Positions 1 through 11,459 are shown, counted from the first letter of the stretch. The stretch: DNA of 64,000 nucleotides from Staphylotrichum longicolle (GCA_019096155.1 JAHCVI010000005.1:1126468-1190467), one strand, 5' to 3'. Notes: generated by a model from the sequence alone, not told the origin. Made by a program: numbers and translations.

Positions 1-337
1 CAGCTCGGACGCGCGAGTTCGGGGCCTCTTCCAACATCTGGCACACTAGTCCCTCGACCGCATCCTCACGATCCAATCGTTCTCTAACTCCCGCTACCGA
101 ATCCACCCAGGCCATCATCTGCCTGTACGCCTGCCCCGTCTTGTGGCGAACCTCGGCGATCTGCCAGTGTGCTACCATCCGCTCCGGAAGGCCGATCTTC
201 CCTAGCACGTATAGCATGGTCACGCCCAACGCCCACACGTCCCCTGGCGCCCCGCGCCTCGCGCTCGTGGCAAACTCGGGAGGCATGTACCACGGCGTTC
301 CACCCCTTGATGTCTGGTCGCGTGTGAACTGGGCCAT
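1..337 (-). pseudogene. Protein kinase C-lobe fragment, cut by window edge
   Basis: On the minus strand the frame from ATG at 337 to base 1 is open. It reads through a kinase activation-segment end (GTPWYMPPEFAT, equivalent of the APE motif) and the subdomain IX motif GDVWALGV. This is the front of a Ser/Thr kinase C-lobe in the fungal style, with more helical sequence towards base 1. Nothing upstream of 337 resembles the N-lobe, the HRD loop or DFG: an in-frame TGA lies about 20 bases before the ATG, and the next 300 bases have no kinase-like frame. Either an upstream exon is joined by an intron I cannot see, or the gene has lost its front half. I favour a remnant, with moderate certainty. 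Confidence 0.6.
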
Positions 338-813
338 CTCAAAGCAAAGCAGCACTCAATATGTGGCGAACTTTGAGCTGGAAGTTGAAAGCATTATAGT
401 GTTGAACCTAGCACGGCGGGCTCGGTTAAATACCGGGTCTATGTTTGGCTTAGTGGTGACCAGTCTGCCAAAGCACAGTGTCGATACTTGCGGACCATCT
501 CCGACTCGCGAATCGGGCTATCAACGACATCATCATGGGCTGCGAGTCGCCTCCGCAACATGCTGTTCCGCGCACTCTTAACTTGTGTAGCGTCATGGCA
601 GTCTGATTAACGCGAGTGTGGGGAAAATGATTCAACCGAGATCCGTAAGGACATATATCCGGTACCCTACGCTAAATCAGGCGATGGGAATCCGTGGACT
701 ACCACGGCAACTAAATCCATCCTTCCACTGGCTGCATCCAGGTACGGTGCAATACTTTCTATACTGCAACGATGGAGAGTGGACCTTATGCGGGAAGTTG
801 ACAAGCCAACATC
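338..813. other. Intergenic, no supported gene
   Basis: Short ORFs exist on both strands but none has recognisable motifs or splice-consistent continuation. It probably holds the 5' region of the membrane protein starting at 814. Confidence 0.5.
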
Positions 814-2027
814 ATGGCGTCGCCAGGCTCAACCGAATTCCAGTTCCTCATATCCGAACGCGCTGCATACCTCGCTCGAGTGCACGTCGGCGTCACGATC
901 CCACTGCTGGCGCTGTCTCTTGTACCTTTCTGTGTGCGGCTGTATATCCGAGTCCGGCCGGTTTCGAGGCTCGCATGGGACGACTTGTTTATCGTTCTTG
1001 GCTTCGTACGTCTTGACAGCTTCGGCTTATTCTTGCCCATCACCAGAAAAAGACGCGTGCTGTGCCAAGCTGACACGAGATATCCCTGATGAAAAAGCTT
1101 CTTGCTGTTACCGACTGGGCCCTCCTCGAGTACGAAATGTTTTTGACGCCCCAGACCCTCTCGTTTTCAACTACGACGAACGCCATGAGGCTGGCTTACC
1201 TCGCCATCCTTACCTGGGTTGCCGCCATGACTTGCATCAAGATTTCTGTCGCCCTCGCGCTGCTTCGAATCCCGCTGAATAAACTATGGGCTGTCTTCCT
1301 CTATTCTGTCACTGCGGTCCAGGTCGCCTACTTCATCGGGAACATCGTCTTCGTCTTTTTGGTATGCCGGCCGCTGCACGCACTTTGGGACTTCAGCGTT
1401 ACGGATGGCGACTGCCTAGGTCCACAAGCGTACCGTATTGCATCTAACGTTGGGTCCGTTGTTAATATCACGACCGACTTGCTCTTGTCACTAGTCCCGT
1501 TGGTCATGCTCTGGAATCTCCGTCGCCCTCTCAAGGAGAGAATCCTAGCCTGTTGCTTGAGAGGGATCGGCCTGCTCGCCAGTGTTGCATGCATTGCCAG
1601 AGCCGTCATCGTGCGGCAGTGGGGCGGAACCGACATCGACAATTGGGCGCTGGCAACGTCGATTGCAACTTGGACCATTGCCGAGCAGTTGCTCGCCGTG
1701 CTTGCGGCCTGTAGCCCATCCCTTAAAGGACCGCTGGAGCAGCTTTCGTCGGTCTGGAGTCTTGATTGTCCACTACAACTCGCAACTGTCATTCGTACCA
1801 GAACGGTGGTTGAGGGTAGAGCTGGAGCTCGGGGCGGAAGGGACTTCGAAATCGAACCGGATCTCGAATTTCCCCGTCCACCCCACGTTCACGTTGGTGT
1901 TCATATGGACAAGATAGTGAGCAACTTATCAGTGTCCAGCGCCCAGTCGGATTTCATTGGACAAAGGGGTGGGCAGACACGGGGCGGAGAGGAGAGGCAA
2001 CCATGTGACGTCCGCGACACGGTCTAA
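814..2027 (+). CDS. PTH11-like rhodopsin-domain integral membrane protein
   Basis: Two exons, 814-1005 and 1098-2027, give about 373 residues. The 92-base intron starts GTACGT, has a GCTGAC branch site and ends AAAAAG; both exons meet in phase 0. The N-terminus carries a hydrophobic helix followed by WDDLFIVLGF, the signature that follows helix 1-2 in the fungal rhodopsin/PTH11-like family. About six further hydrophobic segments follow, with CIKISVALALLRI and a conserved ARAV stretch, then a charged cytoplasmic tail rich in Arg, Gly and Glu. Family members are seven-helix surface proteins, often called GPCR-like, though ligands and G-protein coupling are mostly unproven. There is no CFEM domain. 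The start is the first Met directly preceding the conserved region. A second family member begins 1.6 kb downstream on the same strand. Confidence 0.8.
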
Positions 2028-3626
2028 CGGGCATCGAGGTGAAAAGCAGGTACACGACAACCCTCATGGGGGTCATATCACTAGAACATCGCGTTACACC
2101 GGCCCCCCAAGCGCGGCCGGTCTGGCAGCCAACCGTATCCTAACCATGCACGAAGGGTTTGCCTACCATTTGTGGACAAAGTCATCGCAAAGCAATTCCA
2201 CGTTGAAAACAAATATCCCAAATATCGGATGTGGTCATTCTCCATGTCAGATGTTCCGATGAATCCTCGAACCATATCGACGCGCCGCTTAAGGGCCGGA
2301 AGACCGGGTCTAAGCACGCGGAATGGCAAGAAGTCGGAATGAGAGAGATCTCACCCTCCAAAAAAGAACGGACAATACCACCCGGCTCACCCGCCAATCC
2401 GGGTGAGCCGGAGCCATGCACGCAAGAGTGCCATATTCCCAGTCGTGAGGTGGACTTCAATCGAGAGTGGATTCAAGCGCTTACAAAATCCTCCAGCCAA
2501 AAATCGGCATAGTTACATAGAAGCCAACCAGATTATTTCGCTAAGCGCTTGTGAATCTTGACGCTGTTAATCGGCCCTTGATGAAACTCTGTCTCAGGTG
2601 TTGCTTCCCTGCACCTCGCGCAGAACGCTTCATACCTCATAGCTCTGGAAACATAACCTAGAACTCTTTCCGCGCAAGGACAGCCAGGGCAATGCAAAAC
2701 CAGTACTGTCGCATCGCACGATTGAGCCGCATCGAGCGGTGCACTTTTGATCGCGTGCATCGCCGAGTCAGAGGGCATTGCAGTAGAGTCCGATTAAGAC
2801 ATATCGGACTCTACAGAGGTTTCGGCTGGCCCTGCCAATCTAGCCCGTGCACGGCACCGCGAAAATGGACGGATTCTACTACCATCCGCCGGGGGCATGG
2901 GGGTGATGACCTGACTCGCGCGAAGACCCCAAAATACGGGTTTGTTTGGCCTTGCTTCGGCCCAGCGAACTCCATGCAGTGCGACTTGCCTGCGAAGGGC
3001 AGGATACTCTCTATCTAATATTTGGAACATAGAACGTGAGTTCCCGGAAGTGATCTGCCTCCATGATGTGGGCTCCGCGGAGAAAGATGGAGCTGGATTG
3101 AGCATCCACACGGATACATTGTTCCGGGGATTCTTTGCCTCTTTTTCCCTTTACACGCACGCATCTTGATCCTTTGAATGAAAGCCAAGCTCACCAATCG
3201 CCCCACCCAGATCCGGTCGGAATCCTCCCTGTTCCCCCATTGGGTGCTTCTGGGCATTCCCGAAGATGCCAAGATGGCCAAGAATGGGCTGATGAGGGTT
3301 AGAACGGATCAACCGGACATGATCTAATAGCGGGGCGAACTCTCTGTTTTTGTGGAAATTATCATTCACAAGGTGTTGTGGGCTGGGCCATAGTTCCACT
3401 TAGCAGTCAACCACATATTCCTGCAGCTCTTGCTCTACTTCTCCTTTTGAGCCGGCTGTGAGCCGGCGTGATCCTGGCGACTACATCGAGCGAGCTAAGA
3501 CGTCGCGGTTCCATCCTCCATTGTTTTTCTTTTTTTTTTAATGACTGGAAGAACGCATCCGACAACAATACTTCATTCAGCTGCCGACACAATGTAGGGC
3601 CAGCACCGCCGGCCGTCCCGCCCGAG
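2028..3626. other. Intergenic, no supported gene
   Basis: About 1.6 kb with only short, unrecognised ORFs. One minus-strand ORF (2533-2778, 81 codons) has two CxxC-like pairs but no family I can name. The last 100 bases contain a T-rich run near 3530-3540, likely the promoter side of the next gene. Confidence 0.45.
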
Positions 3627-4820
3627 ATGGCCGCCGTAGATAAAGGCCCGCACGTGCTTATGATCGGATGGATCTTTACAGCAACGGCCACGCTCTTCGT
3701 GGCGGCGAGACTCTTCTCCCGGTTCAAGAAGCTGGGCAAGATAGGCATGGGGGATTATCTCGTGCTTTCATCTCTGGTACTCGATCCCCTCCTATCCCCC
3801 CATGCCTACTATACTGAGATCACCTTCTCAGACCTTAGGTTACGTCTACATGTCGATAATAACCGTCGCTGTAGACTCCGGCTCGGGCCGTCACGTTGCA
3901 ACTCTCACAATCCCCCAAGCAGAACGCGCCCTCCTCCTCACACCCCTCGCATTTATCCCGGGTATCCTGTCCTACACAGTCCCCAAATTCGCGGTCGTGA
4001 TTCTCATCAAGGACCTCCTTAGTCCGTCCCGCAAACACATGATAGCTCTCTGGATCCTGGCGGTTGTCAGCGCCGTGTTGACCGTGCTATGTATTGTCTT
4101 CGTGTACGCGCAGTGCAATCCTCCGCGCGCGCTGTGGACGATCGGGCTTAAAGCCCAGTGCTGGGACCCCGTCGTTTTAATCGTGACTAGTATCGCGGCG
4201 TCAGCGAGCTCTGCGTTGTTTGATTTTTGGTTCGCGTTTTATCCGGCTGCGGTGCTGTGGGGGATGCAGATTGATCTAAGGAAGAAGGTTGCGTTAAGCA
4301 CGGCGTTGGGGTTTGGGGCTTGGTAGGTCTCTTCTCTCTTCCACGGGTACAGTATCTGACCTTTCGTGTCTTAGCGCCGGCAGCGTGGCAGTGTATAAAT
4401 GTACTACATTCAAGAAAGCTGGAGGAGATTTTGGCGACTTTACCTGTACGCTTCTACTTTGCTTCCCTTCTCACCACCCCTCCTACCATGCTAACATCAG
4501 CAGACAATGCCGTGGATCTCGTCATCTGGACCAGCGTCGAAGCAAACTCCGTCATTATATCGGCCTGCATCCCCATGCTCCTGCCTGTGATGGAACTCAT
4601 CTTCGGCGAGAATTTTCTGAATGGCGGCGGCCAAATGCGCAGCCTTCGCACCTTTCGGACGTATCCGAAGCAATCGTATGGGGATATTCCTGAAGATAGT
4701 GCGGTGGAGATGGAGGTCGGTGCGAGAGGGAGGGAGGATTGGCTACAACAAGTTCAGAGTGTCCAGCCGGAAGCAGAGAGACAGAGATGCGGGGGCGATG
4801 GACAAACACTAGCCTGGTGA
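3627..4820 (+). CDS. PTH11-like rhodopsin-domain integral membrane protein, four exons
   Basis: Exons 3627-3776, 3832-4322, 4375-4445 and 4504-4820 give 342 residues. All three introns are 52-58 bases, GT-AG, and the phases (0, 2, 1) agree at every junction. The protein starts with a hydrophobic helix and the MGDYLVLSS equivalent of the WDD signature. Further hydrophobic helices follow, then the diagnostic DFTYNAVDLVIWTSVEANSV segment and CIPMLLPVMEL near the last helix. A short acidic, polar tail follows. The upstream ORF is open for 53 more codons, but this is low-complexity sequence and I place the start at the Met beginning MAAVDKG. The third intron ends CAGCAG, so two acceptors three bases apart are possible. 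The distal one restores the usual DFTY sequence. Confidence 0.85.
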
Positions 4821-5289
4821 TCGGTTGCAGGCCGCAAGAACTACAGATTACAAGAAGCGCCCTCTTTTGATGGGGGTAAAGTATAGCTATGTTCTCTTGA
4901 GAGTTGGCGTACGCTCATTCGAAGCAACGTCCCTTTTCCGCTTCTTTTCCGCCTTAACCGAGGGCTCACCAAGATTCCTCACATGTGCCTTTCCGTAGCC
5001 ATCCGGCCTCAGTGCCTGGCAGACCCGCTGCGACAAGGTCTGGAAAGGCTCGGCTGGAATGTGCCACTGGTCTATACCAAGGCTCGAGCCAACCGCGGGT
5101 TCCTGACTTGGGAAATCCAACTTGCCAAGAAAGGAAGTTTGCACATGGGCTACCTAGAGGTTTGTTGACTTTGGCCGTCCCTTCCCTGTGAGCAGGATGC
5201 GAACCTGGGAGACAACCCCAAGGTTGGTCAGTGGTTTTGACTCGAAAAAAGTGAAGAAACCCACGGTGAAGCTGGAGTCGGGAGGCAGT
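4821..5289. other. Intergenic, probable 5' remnant of the REG1-like pseudogene
   Basis: No intact ORF. The last part may be decayed N-terminal sequence of the pseudogene that follows, but I could not match it to anything. Confidence 0.35.
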
Positions 5290-6366
5290 GGAAGTACAAG
5301 AACAACCTGGAAAGGCCTCGGTCGAGGCTCTGAATTGGTATGCCAATCCCCTGCCGGCCCCCACCCCCAAAAACTGTTTTCTCATTATTCTAACCTGCCA
5401 CAGGCTCAAGGATTACGACGTGACATGGCTCTATGGGCCTTTGCAAACTGGCGCGTCGAGTGTAAACCATACATCGACCAGTTCGAAACAGCGCCAGGCT
5501 GTCCAAGTCGAATTCATTTATCCCGAAGCCCATCCTGAGGAAGAGTAGTATGTCGGAAATCATGCTCCAGAAGTCCCTTTCCACCTCCTCGCTCGTGACA
5601 AGCAGCCACGTCGGTACAGGCCGAGCAGAAGAATGGAGGCTTGAAGCAAGCAATAACGACTTTATCACCTTTCCATTCTCGTCGCGCGGGGTGTCACGAT
5701 AGAACCATCTTGTACCCGTCAACGAGGTCGTCTGGTGTTGTTTTCCTGGATGGTGAGCGGAAGCACATTCACTTCAACGAGCACGTATCCCAGTGTATTG
5801 CGGTCGAGGCGAAGGACGAGGACGATGAAGACGGCGACGCCGACATGGATCGCTATCAGCATGATAGCGATTCGGATGCCGGAGCCATGATGATGAAGCG
5901 GCCACAACCCAAGAAGAGACGACCGATACTGAAGAAGGCGAAGTGCAACAGCAACGGTGGAGAGAGCAAGACAATCGCCGTGCTTCCTTCTACGACGCTC
6001 AAGTACTGCGAAGACACTTCTGAGTCGACAGAAACGGCTACATCGCACAGCAGCAGCGGGTTCAGGAGGCCCATATTATCGCTTTCCTCATCCCAGAAAA
6101 CATTGCGCGCGTCTAAGCAATCGGGGAAGATCTTCGCCGCCAAAGACGAAGACGACGGGTACGACGAGAGGGAGGACGCTGGACCCCTCTCAAGACTTTG
6201 GGGGTGCACGTACCAACTGATTGAAATTCTTCAACTGATTGTTGGTTTGTACACTGCTGTATTTTCCATCGCCATGATGTGGGTCCCATTTGGCTCGGGT
6301 TCCTGGCTTACCTCCCCAGGTCTCAATACCGGTTCGAGGATACGTCCGCCTGCACATGCGCACTAA
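5290..6366 (+). pseudogene. REG1/HEX2-like PP1 regulatory subunit, frameshifted
   Basis: The order of conserved blocks matches the fungal DUF1752/REG1-HEX2 type regulator of protein phosphatase 1 in glucose repression. A WKYKNNLE-like block is followed by the end of LNW, a 66-base intron (5338-5403), then LKDYDVTWLYGPLQ. Next come KPILRKSSMSEIMLQKSLS, ITFPFSSR, KHIHFNEHVSQCIAVE, an acidic stretch, KKRRPILKK and IAVLPSTTLKY. These blocks lie in different frames. Changes are needed near 5320, 5520 and 5690, so no single product can include them all. HIHFN resembles the RVxF-type docking region typical of PP1 partners, but that function is inferred from family. The last ORF (5641-6366) is 241 codons and ends in a hydrophobic tail. 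Multiple indels argue for a dead paralogue, with assembly errors as the alternative. Confidence 0.75.
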
Positions 6367-6503
6367 GTAATCTGATGTTCCGCCACAGATTCTCTGCTTC
6401 GGAGCTCATACAAATGGCTTTGCGGCTGTCATGGAATGGAGCAGGGGTAAATACCATGCAGCTGCGCTCCGCGACGCTCTCGAGGTTATCATCTTTCGTA
6501 GTC

Positions 6504-8686
6504 TTATGTGTTTGAATTTATGCTCCCGCTGTTACCATCATTGTTTCTCTTGCGTGAGACCAAGGGCGGGCGAATCTCCTGTTCTAGCATTCTCTCCGCG
6601 ACCGCCGCTGCGGGATGGGTCGTCGACATCTTGGCCAACAGCAAGCGTATGTGCGCAACTACCGAGACGTTGACGCGGGATGCAGAGACCGGACTCCCGT
6701 CTTCAGTCGTGCCGAGCTCGTACTCCTCCTCCATCTCGACCCCGTTTAGAAACGAGGAGGCATTATCACGTGAGCGGGAGTGCACATCAACCATGCCGAA
6801 GCCGCCGTCCTCCATGCCGAGACTAAACAGGCCCGAGGCAGTGATAAAATAGGGTATGAATCCAGACACTCGGCGGAGGGTAAAGAGATCGTCGTAGGAC
6901 TGAGCAAGCGCCAGGATGGACTTGGCCGCCTGGGTGCAGATCTCGCACGGTTGGATAGAGGTATTCTCCATGGCGAGGCTGATAAAGGGCCGGAAAGCGC
7001 AGAGGAGGCAAAAATGATAGTAAATGCTACACCGGTGAGCAGATCTGTGAATAAACGGTATACTGGGTGGGTGCAGAGATGGGAAGGGAAAGTTGCTCAC
7101 TGGATGAATAGTACAAAGGGAGTTCTGCCCTCGTCAGACGCAAGGAGATCACACAAATCTGTGTACCAATCGAGACATCTCAGGTACCAGCTTCCTATCT
7201 CGCCGCGAGCAGCTTGGCTGTCTGACTGCGCAGGGAGTATGGTTTGGTATACCCATTCGGTCAGCTGAAACAGCTTTGCCGCAAGGATACGGGTACTCCA
7301 GGGCAGAGAGGTACGGCTGTCTGCTCTGAAATTAGTCTTCTCGGATTCAAAAAGCCACATTCTAATAATCACCTGATCTTAGACTATCACCAGCCGTTGT
7401 CGTGTTTTCAATTCCGGCTGCGCCAGAAAGTTGGTCGGAGAGAATCACGTTCTCTTGTACCGTCGGAAGTGGACTGTTGAAAACTCGCCCCGTTATCAAA
7501 GAGAGCATGCTACGTGCCGTGGTCAGATACCGCCATCGACAGGAGAGCACGATCTAGGGTATTACCGCATCAGAGATACCGCACCGCAGTAGGAAGTACG
7601 GAGTGACTCGGCATAGTCATCCTCTCCTTCATACATGGGAGAGCGCTGGAAAAGATCGCTGATGCTGGTGGCAAAGGATTCGGCATAGGCCTGAGCCTCT
7701 GTCTCCTGGCCGCACCGTAGATAGTAGAGCGAGAAGATTCCAAGAGCTTGGATATCCGGAAGGGTGCTGGGCGCCTTTGTATCCTGGAGAATTGTCTTGG
7801 CCTTGTTCATGAAGCACCGGCTTCTCGGCCAGCCCGACTGGTGAAGACCGGCATCGTCGCTCCTCTCGTTGATCAACCGAGTCGCCAGTGCCAGGATGGC
7901 GTGCACCAATGCCGAAGAACAAAACCTGGTTGACCCGCTGGAATAGTCCTGCAAAAAGCGATCCTCAGAAAGGAGGCAAAAGGAGAGGCGATCCCAGGTC
8001 CGAAGAACGTGTATCAGATGCCGAGTATGCGCCCGCGTCCAACCGGTTCCCGTCCATGGGTCTGCTTGCGATTGTGAGGTGTACGCATCGAGAAGTAGGG
8101 CGGGGAGCGACAAGATGGTCGATCGCACCGAAGCGGCTTCGTGTTTTACGGCTTGCACACCCTCCTCCTTTAGGTTAGGACGACATGATCGCCACGACAG
8201 GAGCTGTTTGAAACAAGAGGTTGATGCTGAGGGTTCCACTGCTGGTTGGGGAGTAGCTTGTGACGAGGATCCCGGGCCAGTGCTGCCACTGCTCTCGAAC
8301 TCTGGATAGAATTCCTCGAGAACCTTTGTGCGTGATATGCTGCCGTCTATCAGGCCCTGTAACACGGCCTTAGAGACATGAGGGTCCGCGATGGAGGCGA
8401 GGGTTTTGAGGATGGTGTCGCTGTCGGTGCTGTCCATTCTCAGCTTCGCATTCTGAGCGCGCAATTTCCCCTTGGACTCCTGTCGGATGTAATTGTATTT
8501 GCACTGCTCGCCAGCATCTTTGCATCTCGCGCATATAAGTTGACCGTCGCACTAACAGACGCGCCAGTGATGAACGTTAGTTGGTGCACTATAAGAATGA
8601 TCAAAATGTCGGGTGTCAAACGTTACTTTTACTCGCTTCTGCCGACAGCGGTCGCAGGCTCTCGGTATCTGAGTCCTCCGAGTCAT
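6504..8686 (-). CDS. Zn2Cys6 fungal transcription factor
   Basis: Five exons on the minus strand: 8627-8686, 7566-8551, 7461-7509, 7101-7372 and 6504-7026, giving 629 residues. Exon 1 begins ATGACTCGG and encodes ACDRCRQKRVK. After a 75-base intron exon 2 continues CDGQLICARCKDAGEQC. Together these form a complete binuclear zinc cluster, C-x2-C-x6-C-x5-C-x2-C-x6-C, starting at residue 11. The middle region contains the CGAVSL-R-MLSLITG block and a later YYHFCLLCAFRPFISL block, typical of the regulatory domain of NirA-type fungal factors. The C-terminus holds a HPAAAVAERML helix. Introns 8552-8626, 7510-7565 and 7027-7100 are well supported. Intron 7373-7460 is the best phase-consistent choice but less certain. 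The target pathway cannot be read from sequence; no metabolic cluster adjoins it. Confidence 0.85.
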
Positions 8687-8881
8687 GTCTTGACCCTAAT
8701 AATAAAGTTACTGTTTGTCATACATAGGGAGGACTCGGAACTATCTCGGTTGCGTTTGCCCCACCTTTTGAATCTTACGCTCGATTGTTCGTTTTGCCTC
8801 TTTCCACATATGTCTTATGACGTATAGAATGTCGAAGCACTTCTCTTGTATTATGACGTAATGTATACACATACACCAATG

Positions 8882-9064
8882 TCACCTTATTGCTTTCGAG
8901 CTCAGGCCTTGACCGAATTGTTGGACTAACTTGGGAAATGAGGGCTGCAGTGGTATGCACTGTCCGGAGCTGAGATGAGGTTTCTGACCGCCGTACTTGT
9001 CTCTCGCGTCGACATCGACCTTGCCAGTGCTAAGCAGTAGCTTGACAACGGCCTCATTCGCCAA
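8882..9064 (-). pseudogene. Ankyrin-repeat fragment
   Basis: The minus-strand frame contains NEAVVKLLLSTGKVDVDARD followed by KYGGQ, one ankyrin repeat (KLLL...VDVDARD...G). This is the kind found at the C-terminus of fungal NLR proteins. The frame then loses similarity. It meets a plus-strand NACHT-associated piece at about 9065, so the two cannot belong to one present-day gene. Confidence 0.65.
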
Positions 9065-9149
9065 CTTTCGCATCAACCTAACGATCAAGGACGAAACGGT
9101 CTACCTAATCCATCAGTCCGCCAAGGACTATCTGGGCGACAACCGATGA
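9065..9149 (+). pseudogene. NLR fragment, end of NACHT module
   Basis: The plus frame reads LTIKDETVYLIHQSAKDYL then a stop at 9149. This motif is characteristic of the segment after the NACHT domain in fungal NACHT-ankyrin or NACHT-WD40 proteins. Only about 28 codons survive. Confidence 0.7.
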
Positions 9150-9409
9150 CGTCGGGTGCCCTTTATCTAATCTAATCTAATCTTACAGGTGGAGCCGTTC
9201 CAGCATCAGGCCCGGCCCCCCTGGGCCCTCCATCCAGTGGTATACGTCATCGCTCGCCCCGGAATTCGAACCCCATGATGCGACGAAAGGTCCCGCCTAG
9301 AATCCCAGCCTGATGAAAATGGCGAGATAACAGAAAACCGACCTGGGGTAACGTTATCGAAGTCTCCATCTACAAATATGATGGCTCGAACTTACATGCA
9401 ACAGCAAAA
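9150..9409. other. Short intergenic tract with TCTAA microrepeat
   Basis: Contains a short TCTAA direct repeat near 9166-9183 and no coding signal. Confidence 0.4.
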
Positions 9410-10667
9410 TTACTTCGCTGTCCAAGGGTGCTTGAACGCTAGGTCACCCGTCGCGAACAGCTCAAACTTGATGCGGGCCGCCCCGACGCCCTTCGCCTTG
9501 AGTAAATCGGACATCTCCAACATGAATTGCTCGGGCCCGCAAATGTAGTACTCGGTTCCGCTGTTTTGTAGGTACAGGTCGTCCTCGCTGACCTTGGCAA
9601 GGTCCATGCGGAAGTCGTAATCGTACGAAATACCGATTGCGTCGCTGTTAGCCAAGTGCGTCTCAAAGACGTTGGTGCGGAAGTTGGAGTTATGGCGCTG
9701 CAGCTGTGCGACGTGCTCCTCGAAGGGGACGCTCCGCCCTGACCCTTGGATCCACGAGATGTGCCGCCTAGGCTGTATATCGGTAACGGTGTTGGCAATG
9801 GCGACCATGGGCGCGACACCTACTCCGGCCGAGATGAGCACAAGCGGCATGTTGCTGGTGTTGTTAACGTCGAGGAAGAAGTCGCCGGCCGGGTGGGACA
9901 GCTCGACTATAGAGCCAGCGCCCATGTGGTCGATGAGATTGTTGGAGACAAGACCCGGCTGGAAGTGCGAGTTGGAGACCGAGTTGGAGTAGCGGGCGCC
10001 CTTATCCCGCCTGACGCTGATGCGGTAGTAGTCCTCCCTCCAGGCCTCGCTGAGCGAGTACTGGCGTGCTTGCATGTAGCCCTCGGGGCTATAGATCCGT
10101 AGCGAGACGTACTGGCCAGGGGAAAATTTGGGCAGCTTCATGCCGTCCTGCGGTACCAGGTAGAAGGAGAAGATATCCTCGGCCTCGGGCACCACCCTGT
10201 CGATCTTGAACTTGCGCCACGACGTCCACCTTTAAAATTCCTTATAGCTGCGCCTCCCGCCCGATCAGCATATTAGCCAGCAGACAGTATGCCTTCTCCC
10301 ACGCGGCGAACACGGCCGGCGTCATAGCCCGGCCCAGGACCTCTCCAAAGGCCCTTAGTAGATACTTTCCGACGATCTCGTAGTGCTCCGGGTGGATGCC
10401 GAGCGAGCAATGCTTATTGCACATGCGCTCGAACTTGGGGATCAGCTCGCTGTTGTGGTTGATTTTGGAGGCGAAGTTGAGGATGGCCGAGGTCAGGGCC
10501 CGCGGTTGCCGCCCATCCTTCTGGTTGACGCTGTCGAAGTAATTGTTGAGCTCCGGGTGGTCCTGCATCATGTTTGTATAGAATATGGTTGTGACCCGCT
10601 CGCCGTGTTTCCGGAGGACCGGGATGGTGTCCGTGACCAGTTTCAACTGCTGGTACGAGAGCGCCAT
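9410..10667 (-). pseudogene. Flavohemoglobin (nitric oxide dioxygenase), split at the domain linker
   Basis: Two minus-strand ORFs are the halves of one flavohemoglobin. The first (10242-10667, 141 codons) is a full globin domain with the proximal-His region NKHCSLGIHPEHYEIVG. The second (9410-10195, open upstream to about 10231) is the FAD/NAD reductase: ARQYSLS for FAD, ISAGVGVAPMV for NAD and YYICGPEQFM near the end. Between them the linker reads YKEF, stop (10232-10234), RWTSWRKFKIDRVVPEAEDI, with one frameshift just before it near 10242. The intact enzyme detoxifies NO using O2 and NAD(P)H. Here a full-length enzyme cannot be translated unless the 50-base linker hides an assembly error. 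No intron fits the gap. Ankyrin scraps lie on both sides. Confidence 0.85.
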
Positions 10668-10739
10668 GCTTCCTTTGTGTGAATAGATATGATCGGTAGC
10701 ATCAAAGACAACGAAGGGTGTGAGATATGGAATGAGGTC

Positions 10740-10933
10740 TCCTCCGTCGCATTGTCCAGAGTCCTGACGTTGACATCTGCCCCTTTGTCAATGAGTAGCC
10801 GCGCGACCGCCTCATGGCCATTCCTTGAAGCCAAAATCAGTGCCGTCCAACTATATTCATCCCGAGTCCTGATTTGCTGCATTAGCAAACGGCCATAAAA
10901 GTGCCATAGCCGCACTTCTGGGTTTGTCATCAA
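10740..10933 (-). pseudogene. Ankyrin-repeat fragment
   Basis: The minus-strand ORF includes SWTALILASRNGHEAVARLL then IDKGADVNVRT, one canonical ankyrin repeat plus the start of another. It lies immediately upstream of the flavohemoglobin globin ORF, in the same direction, where a promoter would be expected. It has no NACHT part nearby in the same orientation. Confidence 0.75.
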
Positions 10934-11459
10934 CTGTCTGCGATGGCGTCGATATCACTGAAGGTTTGGTGGCTAGTGCTGTCTCACTGGAATCTTTCTG
11001 TGATGGGCTGAGACGAGCGAGAGATTGAGGGTAAAGGCAGGAGATTATACGTCGATTGCCGCGCGTATTGCGCGCCACGAGATGAAGGTGAAAAAATCTT
11101 GATTGAGTGGTCTGGCTACCGAAACGAATGGCAGCCGATGCGTAGAAGTTAAAATAACGTGGTCTGACATGAGCTAATGATGATCTAATTGCCTGCCGCC
11201 GCCACGATTTTCAGCACGTGGATACACACGGACATATGCAATCCTGGGCGCATTAGACGGTAATGGTTGAACACGCGGCATGTCATTCGGGGTGGCCAGG
11301 TGCTTGACGAGCGGGGGCAAACATGGTTTTGTAGGTTAGTTAATGACCACTACATATCTTGACGCCATCATCTCCTCTATCCCTTCCAACTCTCATATTC
11401 ACTCAAGTCCAAACCAATCACCCTCATCGCCAACCGAACAAATACTATAAACCATCAAG
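10934..11459. other. Intergenic, promoter side of the secreted AA1-like gene
   Basis: No ORF of interest. The last 100 bases are C- and A-rich with an ACCATCAAG context before the ATG at 11460, as often seen upstream of highly expressed fungal secreted genes. Confidence 0.4.

Noticed and set aside
6504..8686. Pathway-specific regulator of a secondary-metabolite cluster
   Set aside because: No synthase, transporter or tailoring genes lie in the window.
9235..9290. tRNA-like B-box (minus strand GGTTCGAATTCC)
   Set aside because: The T-arm does not pair, no matching A-box or acceptor stem was found at tRNA spacing.
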